From assembly GCA_035653595.1 (NCBI GenBank), contig DASRBO010000068.1:1-34794 (forward strand): a DNA stretch of 34,794 nt, given 5' to 3'. Source of the stretch: DASRBO01 sp035653595. Its GTDB lineage: Bacteria; Actinomycetota; Acidimicrobiia; Acidimicrobiales; JAJPHE01. Position numbers and translations under genes: made by a program. Under the pieces are notes generated by a model. That model saw only the letters and a list, made by a program, of their open reading frames with translations. It was not told where the DNA came from and searched no databases. Below, in pieces: positions 23,440 through 30,125 of this stretch. Position 1 is the stretch's first letter. The number at the start of each line of letters is the position of its first letter.

Positions 23440-24122
23440 TGAGCGAGCCATCCACCCCCTCGGTCGGCCTGGCCGTTCTCCACCTGTTCTTCCGGACCGG
23501 GCCGTCGACCGACGCCGAGGCGGCCGCCTCGGCGGTCAAGTCGGCCCGCGAGGCCGGCACCCAGGTGGTGAGCTTCGCCGTGCTGGGCCACAAGGCCGAC
23601 CTGGGCGTCCTGGCCCTGGCTGCGGACCAGTGGCAACTGCGCCGGCTGCAGTCCGAGCTGACCGGGGCCGGTCTCGAGCTGGCCTGGTCGTACGTCTCTC
23701 TGACCGAGGTGTCCGAGTACGCCGCCGGCGTGCCCGACCAGCTCAAGCAGGCCCGCCTCTACCCCAACCTCCCCCCCGAGGGCATGACGGCGGTCTGCTT
23801 CTACCCCATGTCCAAGCGCCGGGGGGAGGTCCGCAACTGGTTCAGCCTCCCGTTCGAGGAGCGCAAGGCCCTCATGCTCGGCCACGGCTCGGTGGGGCGG
23901 GGCTTCGCTGGTCGGGTCCTGCAGCTGATCACCGGGTCCACCGGTCTCGACGACTGGGAGTGGGGCGTGACCCTCTTCGCCCGCCGCCCCGACGACCTCA
24001 AGGAGGTCGTCTACACCATGCGCTTCGACCAGGCCTCGGCCCTCTTCGCCGAGTTCGGGCCCTTCTACACCGGCATGCTGGCCGAGGTCGAGGAGGTGCT
24101 CGGTGGCCAGGGCCAGGGCTGA
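23439..24122 (+). CDS. hemQ: Coproheme decarboxylase (HemQ, chlorite dismutase-like family)
   Basis: This is a 227-residue cytoplasmic enzyme of the Cld/HemQ fold. HemQ converts coproheme III to heme b, the last step of the heme pathway of monoderm bacteria. The active-site region is intact: CFYPMSKRRGEVRNWFSLP holds the reactive Tyr and the propionate-binding Lys. ALMLGHGSVGRGFAG holds the proximal His, and WGVTLFARRPDDLKEVVYTMRFD follows. No distal Arg typical of true chlorite dismutases is evident from context, so HemQ is preferred. The N-terminus is chosen by the -10 element at 23426. Its last 20 bp overlap larE, so the two are co-translated. No other heme gene is in the window. Confidence 0.9.
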   Translation: MSEPSTPSVGLAVLHLFFRTGPSTDAEAAASAVKSAREAGTQVVSFAVLGHKADLGVLALAADQWQLRRLQSELTGAGLELAWSYVSLTEVSEYAAGVPDQLKQARLYPNLPPEGMTAVCFYPMSKRRGEVRNWFSLPFEERKALMLGHGSVGRGFAGRVLQLITGSTGLDDWEWGVTLFARRPDDLKEVVYTMRFDQASALFAEFGPFYTGMLAEVEEVLGGQGQG

Positions 24123-24930
24123 GGACGCCGCCCTGGAGCGGCTCCGGGCCCGGCTGGGCGAGCTGGGCCGGGTGGTGGTCGCCTTCAGCGGCGGAGCCGA
24201 CTCCGCCTTCCTCGCCTTCGTCGCCCACCGCAGCCTCGGCGACGGGGCCCTGGCGGTGACGGCGGTGTCGCCCTCGCTGGCCCCCGAGGAGCGGGCCGAC
24301 TGCGCCGCCCTGGCCTCGGAGTGGGGCCTGCGGTGGGAGGAGGTCGTCACCGACGAGCTGGCCGATCCCGACTACACCGCCAACGACGGCCTGCGCTGCT
24401 ACCACTGCAAGGCCGAGCTGATGTCGGTGCTGGCCCCGGTGGCGGAGCGGGAGCGGGCCACGGTAGTCCTCGGGGTCAACCTCGACGACCTGGGCGACCA
24501 CCGGCCCGGCCAGCTCGCCGCCAGCGAGCGGGGAGCGGTCTTCCCGCTGGTGGAGGCGGGCTTCTCCAAGGAGGCCCTGCGCCGGGCCAGCCGCCGTCTG
24601 GGCCTGCGGACCTGGGACAAGCCGGCGGCGGCCTGCCTGGCCTCCCGCGTCCCCTACGGCACCCCGGTGACCCTGGGGGTCCTCTCCTCGGTGGCGCGGG
24701 CGGAGTCGGCCCTCAAGGCCCTGGGGTTCCGCCAGCTCCGGGTGCGCCACTACGGGGAGCTGGCCCGCCTCGAGCTGGCCGAGGACGAGCTGGTCCGGGC
24801 GGTGGATCGCCGGTCCGAGGTGGTGGCCGCCGTCAAGGCGGCCGGTTACGGGTATGTGACCATCGATCTGGAGGGCTTCCGGTCGGGCAACCTCAACCGG
24901 GCCCTGCAGGGGGCAGGGGAGGAGCGATGA
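24103..24930 (+). CDS. larE: LarE-like ATP-dependent sacrificial sulfur transferase
   Basis: This is a 275-residue PP-loop enzyme starting with GTG inside hemQ. The ATP pyrophosphatase loop is VAFSGGADSAFLAF (SGGADS at 29-34). NDGLRCYHCKAEL (Cys99, Cys102) is the family's RCYxCK motif. WDKPAAACLASRVPYGTPV contains Cys178, at the place of the sulfur-donating Cys176 of Lactiplantibacillus LarE. LarE adenylates a pyridine dicarboxylate nucleotide and moves a cysteine sulfur onto it to make the nickel-pincer cofactor of lactate racemase. Neither larB, larC nor larA is in the window, so either the pathway is split or this member serves another sulfur insertion. The ATGA overlap couples it to a NIL-domain gene. 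Confidence 0.88.
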   Translation: MARARAEDAALERLRARLGELGRVVVAFSGGADSAFLAFVAHRSLGDGALAVTAVSPSLAPEERADCAALASEWGLRWEEVVTDELADPDYTANDGLRCYHCKAELMSVLAPVAERERATVVLGVNLDDLGDHRPGQLAASERGAVFPLVEAGFSKEALRRASRRLGLRTWDKPAAACLASRVPYGTPVTLGVLSSVARAESALKALGFRQLRVRHYGELARLELAEDELVRAVDRRSEVVAAVKAAGYGYVTIDLEGFRSGNLNRALQGAGEER

Positions 24931-25166
24931 CCAACGCCAGGGTGAAGCTGACCTTCCCCGAGCACCTGATCAAGCAGCCCATCATCGCCCGCATGGTGCG
25001 GGAGTTCGACGTGCTGCCGAACATCCGGCGGGCCAGCGTGGAGGAGACGGTGGGCTGGATCGTCTGCGAGCTCGGCGGCGAGGACGATGCGGTGGAGCGC
25101 TCCATCGCCTGGCTGCGCGACCTGGGAGTCCAGGTGGACCTGCTGGCCGACGTCGTCGAGGGATAA
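24927..25166 (+). CDS. NIL domain protein
   Basis: This is a 79-residue protein whose ATG overlaps the larE stop, with ggggaggag as ribosome site. The pattern VKLTFPEHLIKQPIIARMVREFDV, then LPNIRRASVEETVGWIVCEL, then AVERSIAWLRDLGVQVDLL is the complete ferredoxin-like NIL fold. That fold forms the substrate-sensing C-terminal domain of methionine ABC ATPases (MetN). A NIL domain on its own may bind methionine or a related sulfur compound. It may also pair with sulfur-handling enzymes, as NIL-ferredoxin proteins do in methanogen homocysteine synthesis. Linkage to LarE makes a sulfur role attractive but unproven. Confidence 0.85.
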   Translation: MTNARVKLTFPEHLIKQPIIARMVREFDVLPNIRRASVEETVGWIVCELGGEDDAVERSIAWLRDLGVQVDLLADVVEG

Positions 25167-25177
25167 CCGCCCGGGCG

Positions 25178-25462
25178 ATGCGCATCCGCGCCCTGTCGGT
25201 CTTCGAGGGCGTGGTCTACCACTGCTACGCCGTCAACGACGAGAGCCCCTGCCGCCCGGTGCTGGAGGTGGAGGCCCGCACCATGCCGGGCGACCTCGAT
25301 GCCGGCCCTCTGCTGATCACCTGGGCCGACTACGCCCGGATGGCGGGGCTGGAGACGGCCAGGCGGTGCTCGCCCGAGCTCTCCCGCCGGGGCCGGCTGG
25401 TCCGCCACCAGGGGGTGCTCCACGTGTCGTTCCCCACCTGGACCCCGGTGCCCTCCGACTGA
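25178..25462 (+). CDS. Hypothetical protein, 94 residues, last gene of the hemQ-larE unit
   Basis: The ATG lies 11 bp after the NIL-gene stop, on the same strand, and third positions are almost all G or C across its length. The protein is compact (RIRALSVFEGVVYHCYAVND, then GPLLITWADYARMAGLE) with two Cys residues. I do not recognise a family. Its last 133 bp overlap, in antisense, the tail of the receiver gene read from the other side. Coding appearance and operon position favour a real gene; the overlap is the main reason for doubt. Confidence 0.6.
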   Translation: MRIRALSVFEGVVYHCYAVNDESPCRPVLEVEARTMPGDLDAGPLLITWADYARMAGLETARRCSPELSRRGRLVRHQGVLHVSFPTWTPVPSD

Positions 25463-25887
25463 GACTGATCGGAACCACCGGCCGTCCCCGACGACGAGGG
25501 CCTGGCGAGCAGCTCGGTCATCACCCTGCGCAGGGTGCCCACGCCCTGGGTGCGGCTCACCACCACGGCGTCGAGGCCGGGGGACCGCTCGCCGTTGGCG
25601 TGCAGCACCGACTCGAGGACGATCACCCCCGTCCTGCCCGCCGACCGGACGGCGGCCACCATGTCGGCATCGTCGTAGCCGACCAGGCCGGAGTCGAGGA
25701 TGAGCAGGTCCGGCTGGACGCTGCGCAGCGCCCGGACGGCCCCGGCGATGTCGCCGACCTCGGCCACCACCTCGAACCCGTAGCAGGACAGCCAGATGGC
25801 CAGGGCGGTGCGCAGGCCCACGTTGTGATCGGCGATCACGACCTTGGCCGCGGCGGTACCCGAGTCAGATTGAGCGGTCTGGGTCAC
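25330..25887 (-). CDS. Receiver-domain (response-regulator-like) protein without output domain
   Basis: This is about 185 residues from the GTG at 25887; starts at 25893 or 25896 are also open. A minus-strand -10-like TAATCT lies at 25902-25897. The receiver fold is visible: KVVIADHNVGLRTALAIWL (acidic pocket Asp), VVAEVGDIAGAVRAL, then DLLILDSGLVGYDDADMV with the phospho-acceptor Asp in LILDSG. GVIVLESVLHA has Glu-Ser rather than Thr/Ser at the switch position. The last strand reads VVVSRTQGVGTL, lacking the invariant Lys. After residue 135 there is no DNA-binding domain, only a polar Ser/Arg-rich tail that overlaps the convergent 25178 gene. It may be a phosphorylation-independent or degenerate signalling module. 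Confidence 0.7.
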   Translation of the reverse strand: MTQTAQSDSGTAAAKVVIADHNVGLRTALAIWLSCYGFEVVAEVGDIAGAVRALRSVQPDLLILDSGLVGYDDADMVAAVRSAGRTGVIVLESVLHANGERSPGLDAVVVSRTQGVGTLRRVMTELLARPSSSGTAGGSDQSQSEGTGVQVGNDTWSTPWWRTSRPRRESSGEHRLAVSSPAIRA

Positions 25888-26097
25888 GGCCACCAAAGAT
25901 TAGCAAGTTCTAGTAATTGGACCAAGGGGCGGCCCCGAGGGCCGGGCCATGGCTCGAGCCTCTTCTTCGGCCGCCGGGGAGTCGGGCTGTAGACGGTGCC
26001 CCCGAGCCGGTCGGCCCGACCCCGCCAGAAGGCGACCGGGCCACAGGAGGGCCTTTCGACTCTCGACGCCGGGGTTGGCGGCGGTGAGGCTGCGCAT

Positions 26098-26262
26098 ATG
26101 CGACCGCTGAAGGACCCCGGGCTCATGTCCCTCGAGGAAGTGCGTAGGGAGCTCGACCACCTGAGCGGCCTGCGGGTCCTCGGCCGGCTCCAACCGGACG
26201 AGTCGGCCCGGTGGGAGGCGCTGGGGGCGCGGGAGAAGGAGCTGCTGGCCCAGGGTCGCTGA
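26098..26262 (+). CDS. Small hypothetical helical protein
   Basis: This is a 54-residue ORF: an ATG at 26098 (a second at 26125), then SLEEVRRELDHLSGLRVLGR, then PDESARWEALGAREKELLAQ. It is strongly charged and predicted to form two helices, perhaps a short coiled coil. No family is recognised. GTGAGG lies 8-13 nt upstream as a weak ribosome site. It ends 15 bp from the convergent ABC exporter stop. Real coding is plausible but not certain. The 200 bp before it (25897-26097) contain no gene I can support. Confidence 0.4.
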   Translation: MRPLKDPGLMSLEEVRRELDHLSGLRVLGRLQPDESARWEALGAREKELLAQGR

Positions 26263-26277
26263 CCGGAGCCAGGCGAA

Positions 26278-28116
26278 TCAGACCAGGCTGTCGGCCCAGG
26301 CCTGGTACAGCTGGCGGTAGCGGGAGTCGTCGGCCAGGAGCGCGGAGGGCGGACCGTCCTCCACGATGCGGCCGTCGTCGACGACGATGACCCGGTCGGC
26401 GATCTCCACCGTGGTCAGCCGGTGGGCGATGATGACGGCCGTGCGCTCGGCCAGCAGGGTGCGCAGGGCCCGCTGGATCAGGCGCTCGCTGGGGATGTCG
26501 AGGGAGGCGGTGGCCTCGTCGAGGATCAGGACGGCGGGGTCGGCCAGGAAGGCGCGGGCGAAGGAGACCAGCTGGCGCTGGCCCGCCGACAGGGCGCTGC
26601 CGCGCTTGCCCACCGGGGTCTCGAACCCCTCGGGCAGGGCGGATATGAACGGCCCCGCCCCCACCGCCTCGGCCGCCGCCACCACCTCGGATCGGGTGGC
26701 ATCGGGGCGGCCGAAGGAGATGTTGTCGGCGATGGAGCGGGAGAACAGGAAGCTCTCCTGGGTGACCATGACCACCCGCCGGCGCAGCTCGTCGCGGGGG
26801 ATGTCGCGCAGGTCGACGCCGTCGAGGCGGACGGTGCCCCGGGTGGGGTCGTAGAAGCGGGCCATGAGGCGGGCCACCGTCGACTTGCCCGCCCCCGTCT
26901 CGCCCACCAGGGCCAGGGTCTGGCCGCCGGGCACCCGCAGGTCCAGATCCCTCAGCACCAGGTTGTCGCGGTAGCCGAAGCTGACCCCGGACAGCTCCAT
27001 CTCGCCCCGGTTGTCGGCGGGCACCCGGGCCCGGGCGGGCTCGGGCTCGGGCACCGACGGCTCCTCCTCCAGCACCCCCGACAGCTTCTCGAGGGCGGCG
27101 GCGGCGGCCTGGAACAGGTTGTACACCTGGCTCAGGTCGAGGATCGGGTCGATGAAGCGCCGCAGATATAGGACGAAGGCGGCCAGCACCCCGACGGTTA
27201 TGTGGCCGCGCTCGACGCGGATCGCCCCCACCAGGAGCACGGCGGCCAGGGCGGCGTTCCCCATCGCCTTGACGCCGGGGCCGTACACGGCGCCCAGGCG
27301 GATGGTCCAGGCGTTGGCGTCGCGGTACTGCTCGTCGAGGGTGTCGAAGATCTCCTGGTTGCGCGGCTCGCGCCGGAACGACTGCACCGCCCGGATGCCG
27401 CCCAGCGACTCGACGAAGTGCACGATCACCAGCGCCACCGTCTCGCGGGTGGCCCGGTAGGCGCGCGAGGAGTTGTGCCTGAACCAGCGGGACAGGGCGA
27501 TCACCCCGGGCGAGGCGAGGAACACCACCCCGGCCAGCAGCGGGTCGAGCCAGATCATCAGCCCGGCCACGCTCAGCACGGTGAGCAGCGCCCAGGCCAG
27601 CACCTGCAGGCCGTTCTGGAGCAGGTCCGATATGGCGTCGACGTCCGAGGTCAGCCTCGATATCACCCGGCCGGACGTGTAGCGCTCGTGGAAGGCGATG
27701 CTGAGCGACTGGAAGTGGCCGAACACCCGCTGGCGCAGCTCGAACAGCACGTCCTGGCCGATGCGGCCGGTGATCAGGTTGAAGGCGTAGTCGGTTGCGG
27801 CCTGCATGACCCCGGCCGCCGCCAGTCCGACGGCGATCAGTAGAAGGGGCAGGACGTGGTGGTGGCGCAGGAGGGGCGGGATACCCCGGTCGATGCCCTG
27901 CTGGACGAGGAAGGGGCCGATCATGCTGGCGATGTCGAAGCCGACGATCAGGCCGCCGGCGGCGACCAGTCCCCTCCGGTGGGGGCTCAGCAGGTCCCTC
28001 AGCAACCGGTGGCTGCGGCCCCGCAGCAGCGCCCCGACCGGGGCGGTGATCTCCTCCGCCCCCTCGGCGGCCACCCCCCGCCACTGGGCGGCGAGGGCGG
28101 TGTTGTCCTGACTCAT
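26278..28116 (-). CDS. Heterodimeric ABC exporter, subunit with catalytic Walker B (fused TMD-NBD)
   Basis: This is a 612-residue type IV (ABCB-like) exporter half. The ATG at 28116 overlaps the upstream subunit's stop (ATGA). Six membrane helices (about residues 45-340) include RISRLTSDVDAISDLLQNGL after helix 2. The nucleotide-binding domain follows: Walker A GETGAGKST (about 400), Q-loop VTQESFLFSRSI, signature LSAGQRQLVSFARA (a Gly-to-Ala change from LSGGQ), Walker B AVLILDEATASLD with the catalytic Glu, and H-loop IIAHRLTT. A changed signature here and a changed Walker B in the partner is the hallmark of asymmetric exporters such as TM287/288 or LmrCD. Drug or lipid export is likely; the substrate is unknown. 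Confidence 0.9.
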   Translation of the reverse strand: MSQDNTALAAQWRGVAAEGAEEITAPVGALLRGRSHRLLRDLLSPHRRGLVAAGGLIVGFDIASMIGPFLVQQGIDRGIPPLLRHHHVLPLLLIAVGLAAAGVMQAATDYAFNLITGRIGQDVLFELRQRVFGHFQSLSIAFHERYTSGRVISRLTSDVDAISDLLQNGLQVLAWALLTVLSVAGLMIWLDPLLAGVVFLASPGVIALSRWFRHNSSRAYRATRETVALVIVHFVESLGGIRAVQSFRREPRNQEIFDTLDEQYRDANAWTIRLGAVYGPGVKAMGNAALAAVLLVGAIRVERGHITVGVLAAFVLYLRRFIDPILDLSQVYNLFQAAAAALEKLSGVLEEEPSVPEPEPARARVPADNRGEMELSGVSFGYRDNLVLRDLDLRVPGGQTLALVGETGAGKSTVARLMARFYDPTRGTVRLDGVDLRDIPRDELRRRVVMVTQESFLFSRSIADNISFGRPDATRSEVVAAAEAVGAGPFISALPEGFETPVGKRGSALSAGQRQLVSFARAFLADPAVLILDEATASLDIPSERLIQRALRTLLAERTAVIIAHRLTTVEIADRVIVVDDGRIVEDGPPSALLADDSRYRQLYQAWADSLV

Positions 28117-29849
28117 GCCAGCGCCTCCTCGGCCTCCTGGGCCAGCACCGCCCGGTAGCCGGGCAGGGACTCCAGCAGGTCGTGGTGGCTGCCCGTGGCC
28201 ACGATGCGGCCGTCGGCCAGGAAGGCGACCCGGTCGGCGAGGGCGATGGTCGAGGGGCGGTGCACGACCACCAGGGCGGTGGTGCCGGCCAGCACCCGGG
28301 CCAGGGCCTCCTCCACCAGGGCCTCGGTGTGGACGTCGAGGGCGGAGAGGGGGTCGTCGAGCACCAGTATCCGGGGCCGACCGAGGATGGCCCGGGCCAG
28401 GGCCAGGCGCTGGCGCTGGCCGCCGGACAGGGACAGGCCCTGCTCGCCGACCCTGGTGTCGAGTCCCCATGGCAGGCGGTGGGCGAAGTCGGCCTGGGCC
28501 GTCTCGAGGGCCTGGGCGATGTCCTGCTCGGTGGCGGTCGGACAGCCGATGAGCAGGTTCTCCCGCACGCTGGCCGAAAACAGCGTGGGGTCCTCGAAGG
28601 CCACCCCGACATGGGAGCGCAGGGACTCGAGCCGCAGGTCGCGCACGTCGGTGCCGTCGATGGAGATCGACCCCGCAGTGACATCGTGCAGCCGGGGCAC
28701 CAGCGAGATCAGGGTGCTCTTGCCCGAGGCCGTGGCCCCCACCAGGGCGACGGTCTCACCCGGCTCCACCTCGAGGTCGACGCCGTCCAGGACGGGCCGG
28801 GCCGAGCCCGGGTAGGCGAAGGCGACCTGGTGGAAGCGGAGCCGGCCCCGGACGCTCGGCGCGGTGATGGCCCCCGGACGGTCGACGATGTCGGGCTCGG
28901 TGTCGAACACCTCCCAGATGCGCTCGATGGCGGTCGAGGCCTCCTGGGCCATGGCCAGGATCTCGCCCAGGCTCTCGACCGGCCACACCAGCATCAGGAA
29001 GAGCGAGATGAAGGCGACCAGGCCGCCCAGGCTGAGGAGGTGCTGGCTGATGGCCAGGCCGCCGCCGAACAGGACGACCGCCAGAGCCAGGTTGGGGATC
29101 AGCCCGAGCATGGCGTAGAAGCGGCTCCGCAGCCTGACCGTCTCCAGCGAGGTGAGCCGCAGGGTGCGGGACTGGGCGGCGAAGCGGGCCGCTTCGAGGC
29201 CGTGGCGGCCGAACGCCTTGATCACCCTGATCCCGCCGGCCGCCTCCTCCACCACGGTGGTGAGGTCGCCCTGCTGGTCCTGCACCCGGCGGGCGACCAG
29301 GTGGTACTCGCTCTCGAACCGCCGGCCGGTGAGGAAGATGGGGACCGCCGTCGCCGCCGTCACCAGCGCCAGCACCAGGTTGAGCCGCAGCAGGAGGGCC
29401 AGCACCCACAGGAAGGTGGCGGCGTTCACGACCAGGTAGACCAGGCCGTAGCCGACGAAGCGGCGGATGACGGAGATGTCGGTGGTCGCCCGGCTCAGCA
29501 GCTGGCCCGACTGCCACCGGTCGTGGAAGGACACCTGCAGGCGCTGGAGATGGGCGTAGAGGTCGTTGCGGATGTTGGTCTCCATGCCGGTGGCGGCGCT
29601 GGCCAGCACCCAGCGACGCAGGCAGAGGAGGAAGCCCTCACCGAGGCCGAGGGCGAGGGCCAGCAGGGTCAGGAACAGCAGGCCGCCCCGACCGTGGTGC
29701 TTGACCGGACCGTCGATCACCGCTGCTATGACCAGGGGCACGCTGGTCACCGCCCCCAGGGCGCCCAGAGCCGACACCGTCATGATCACCATCTGGCGCC
29801 GGTATGGGCGAACATAGGGCAGCACGCGCCGAATCGCCCCCATCCGCAT
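28113..29849 (-). CDS. Heterodimeric ABC exporter, subunit with degenerate Walker B (fused TMD-NBD)
   Basis: This is a 578-residue exporter half, first in a two-gene operon. The membrane domain begins LPYVRPYRRQMVIMTVSALG and carries the coupling motif GQLLSRATTDISVIRRFVGY. NBD motifs are Walker A GATASGKST (about 371), canonical signature LSLSGGQRQRLALARAI, Walker B RILVLDDPLSALD and H-loop VVVHRPST. The catalytic Glu after Walker B is replaced by Asp. The site formed with this Walker B and the partner's LSAGQ is therefore the degenerate, slowly hydrolysing one. The ATG at 29849 follows a minus-strand -10-like TACGCT (29862-29857) by 7 nt, consistent with leaderless expression. Confidence 0.9.
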   Translation of the reverse strand: MRMGAIRRVLPYVRPYRRQMVIMTVSALGALGAVTSVPLVIAAVIDGPVKHHGRGGLLFLTLLALALGLGEGFLLCLRRWVLASAATGMETNIRNDLYAHLQRLQVSFHDRWQSGQLLSRATTDISVIRRFVGYGLVYLVVNAATFLWVLALLLRLNLVLALVTAATAVPIFLTGRRFESEYHLVARRVQDQQGDLTTVVEEAAGGIRVIKAFGRHGLEAARFAAQSRTLRLTSLETVRLRSRFYAMLGLIPNLALAVVLFGGGLAISQHLLSLGGLVAFISLFLMLVWPVESLGEILAMAQEASTAIERIWEVFDTEPDIVDRPGAITAPSVRGRLRFHQVAFAYPGSARPVLDGVDLEVEPGETVALVGATASGKSTLISLVPRLHDVTAGSISIDGTDVRDLRLESLRSHVGVAFEDPTLFSASVRENLLIGCPTATEQDIAQALETAQADFAHRLPWGLDTRVGEQGLSLSGGQRQRLALARAILGRPRILVLDDPLSALDVHTEALVEEALARVLAGTTALVVVHRPSTIALADRVAFLADGRIVATGSHHDLLESLPGYRAVLAQEAEEALA

Positions 29850-29862
29850 TTAGCCCAGCGTA
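29849..29862 (-). promoter_or_regulatory. Leaderless-type -10 element of the ABC exporter operon
   Basis: On the minus strand TACGCT (29862-29857) is followed by GGGCTAA and the ATG at 29849. The 7-nt spacing puts the start point at or next to the first codon. A weak -35-like TTAGAG lies 18 bp upstream (29886-29881). Confidence 0.45.
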
Positions 29863-29890
29863 AGCCGGCCCGGGGCCGGCCTCTAAGGAA

Positions 29891-30094
29891 TTACCGGTCC
29901 CGCTCGGGCCTGGGCTTGTCTATGTCGCCCCGGTGCCACCCGGTGCCCGACACGTTGCGGGGCTCGTAGAAGAGGCACCCCTCGGGGCAGGCGAAGGGGA
30001 GGTCGGTGTTGGCGCCCAGGCGGCACCGCTCCAGCCTGTCGCCGGCGCGGTTGGTCTGCATGACGTAGTGGCGGCAGTCCTCGTTGACCGTCAT
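29891..30094 (-). CDS. Small four-cysteine protein of unknown function
   Basis: This is a 67-residue protein from the ATG at 30094 (the frame is open to 30142 but would then overlap glnD). Four Cys occur in CRHYV, ERCRLG, FACPEGC and the following LFYEPRNVSG, a spacing that could hold zinc or an iron-sulfur cluster. The C-terminus is charged (DIDKPRPERD). It is transcribed divergently from glnD, whose GTG lies 32 bp away. I recognise it only as a conserved-looking actinobacterial small protein type and assign no function. Confidence 0.65.
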   Translation of the reverse strand: MTVNEDCRHYVMQTNRAGDRLERCRLGANTDLPFACPEGCLFYEPRNVSGTGWHRGDIDKPRPERDR

Positions 30095-30125
30095 GGCCAA
30101 ACCATCGTGCCAGACTGCATCGGCT

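Noticed and set aside
21606..24350. A 914-residue version of the SpoIID protein
   Set aside because: The upstream part is antisense to hemQ and larE. A clear signal peptide starts at 23318.
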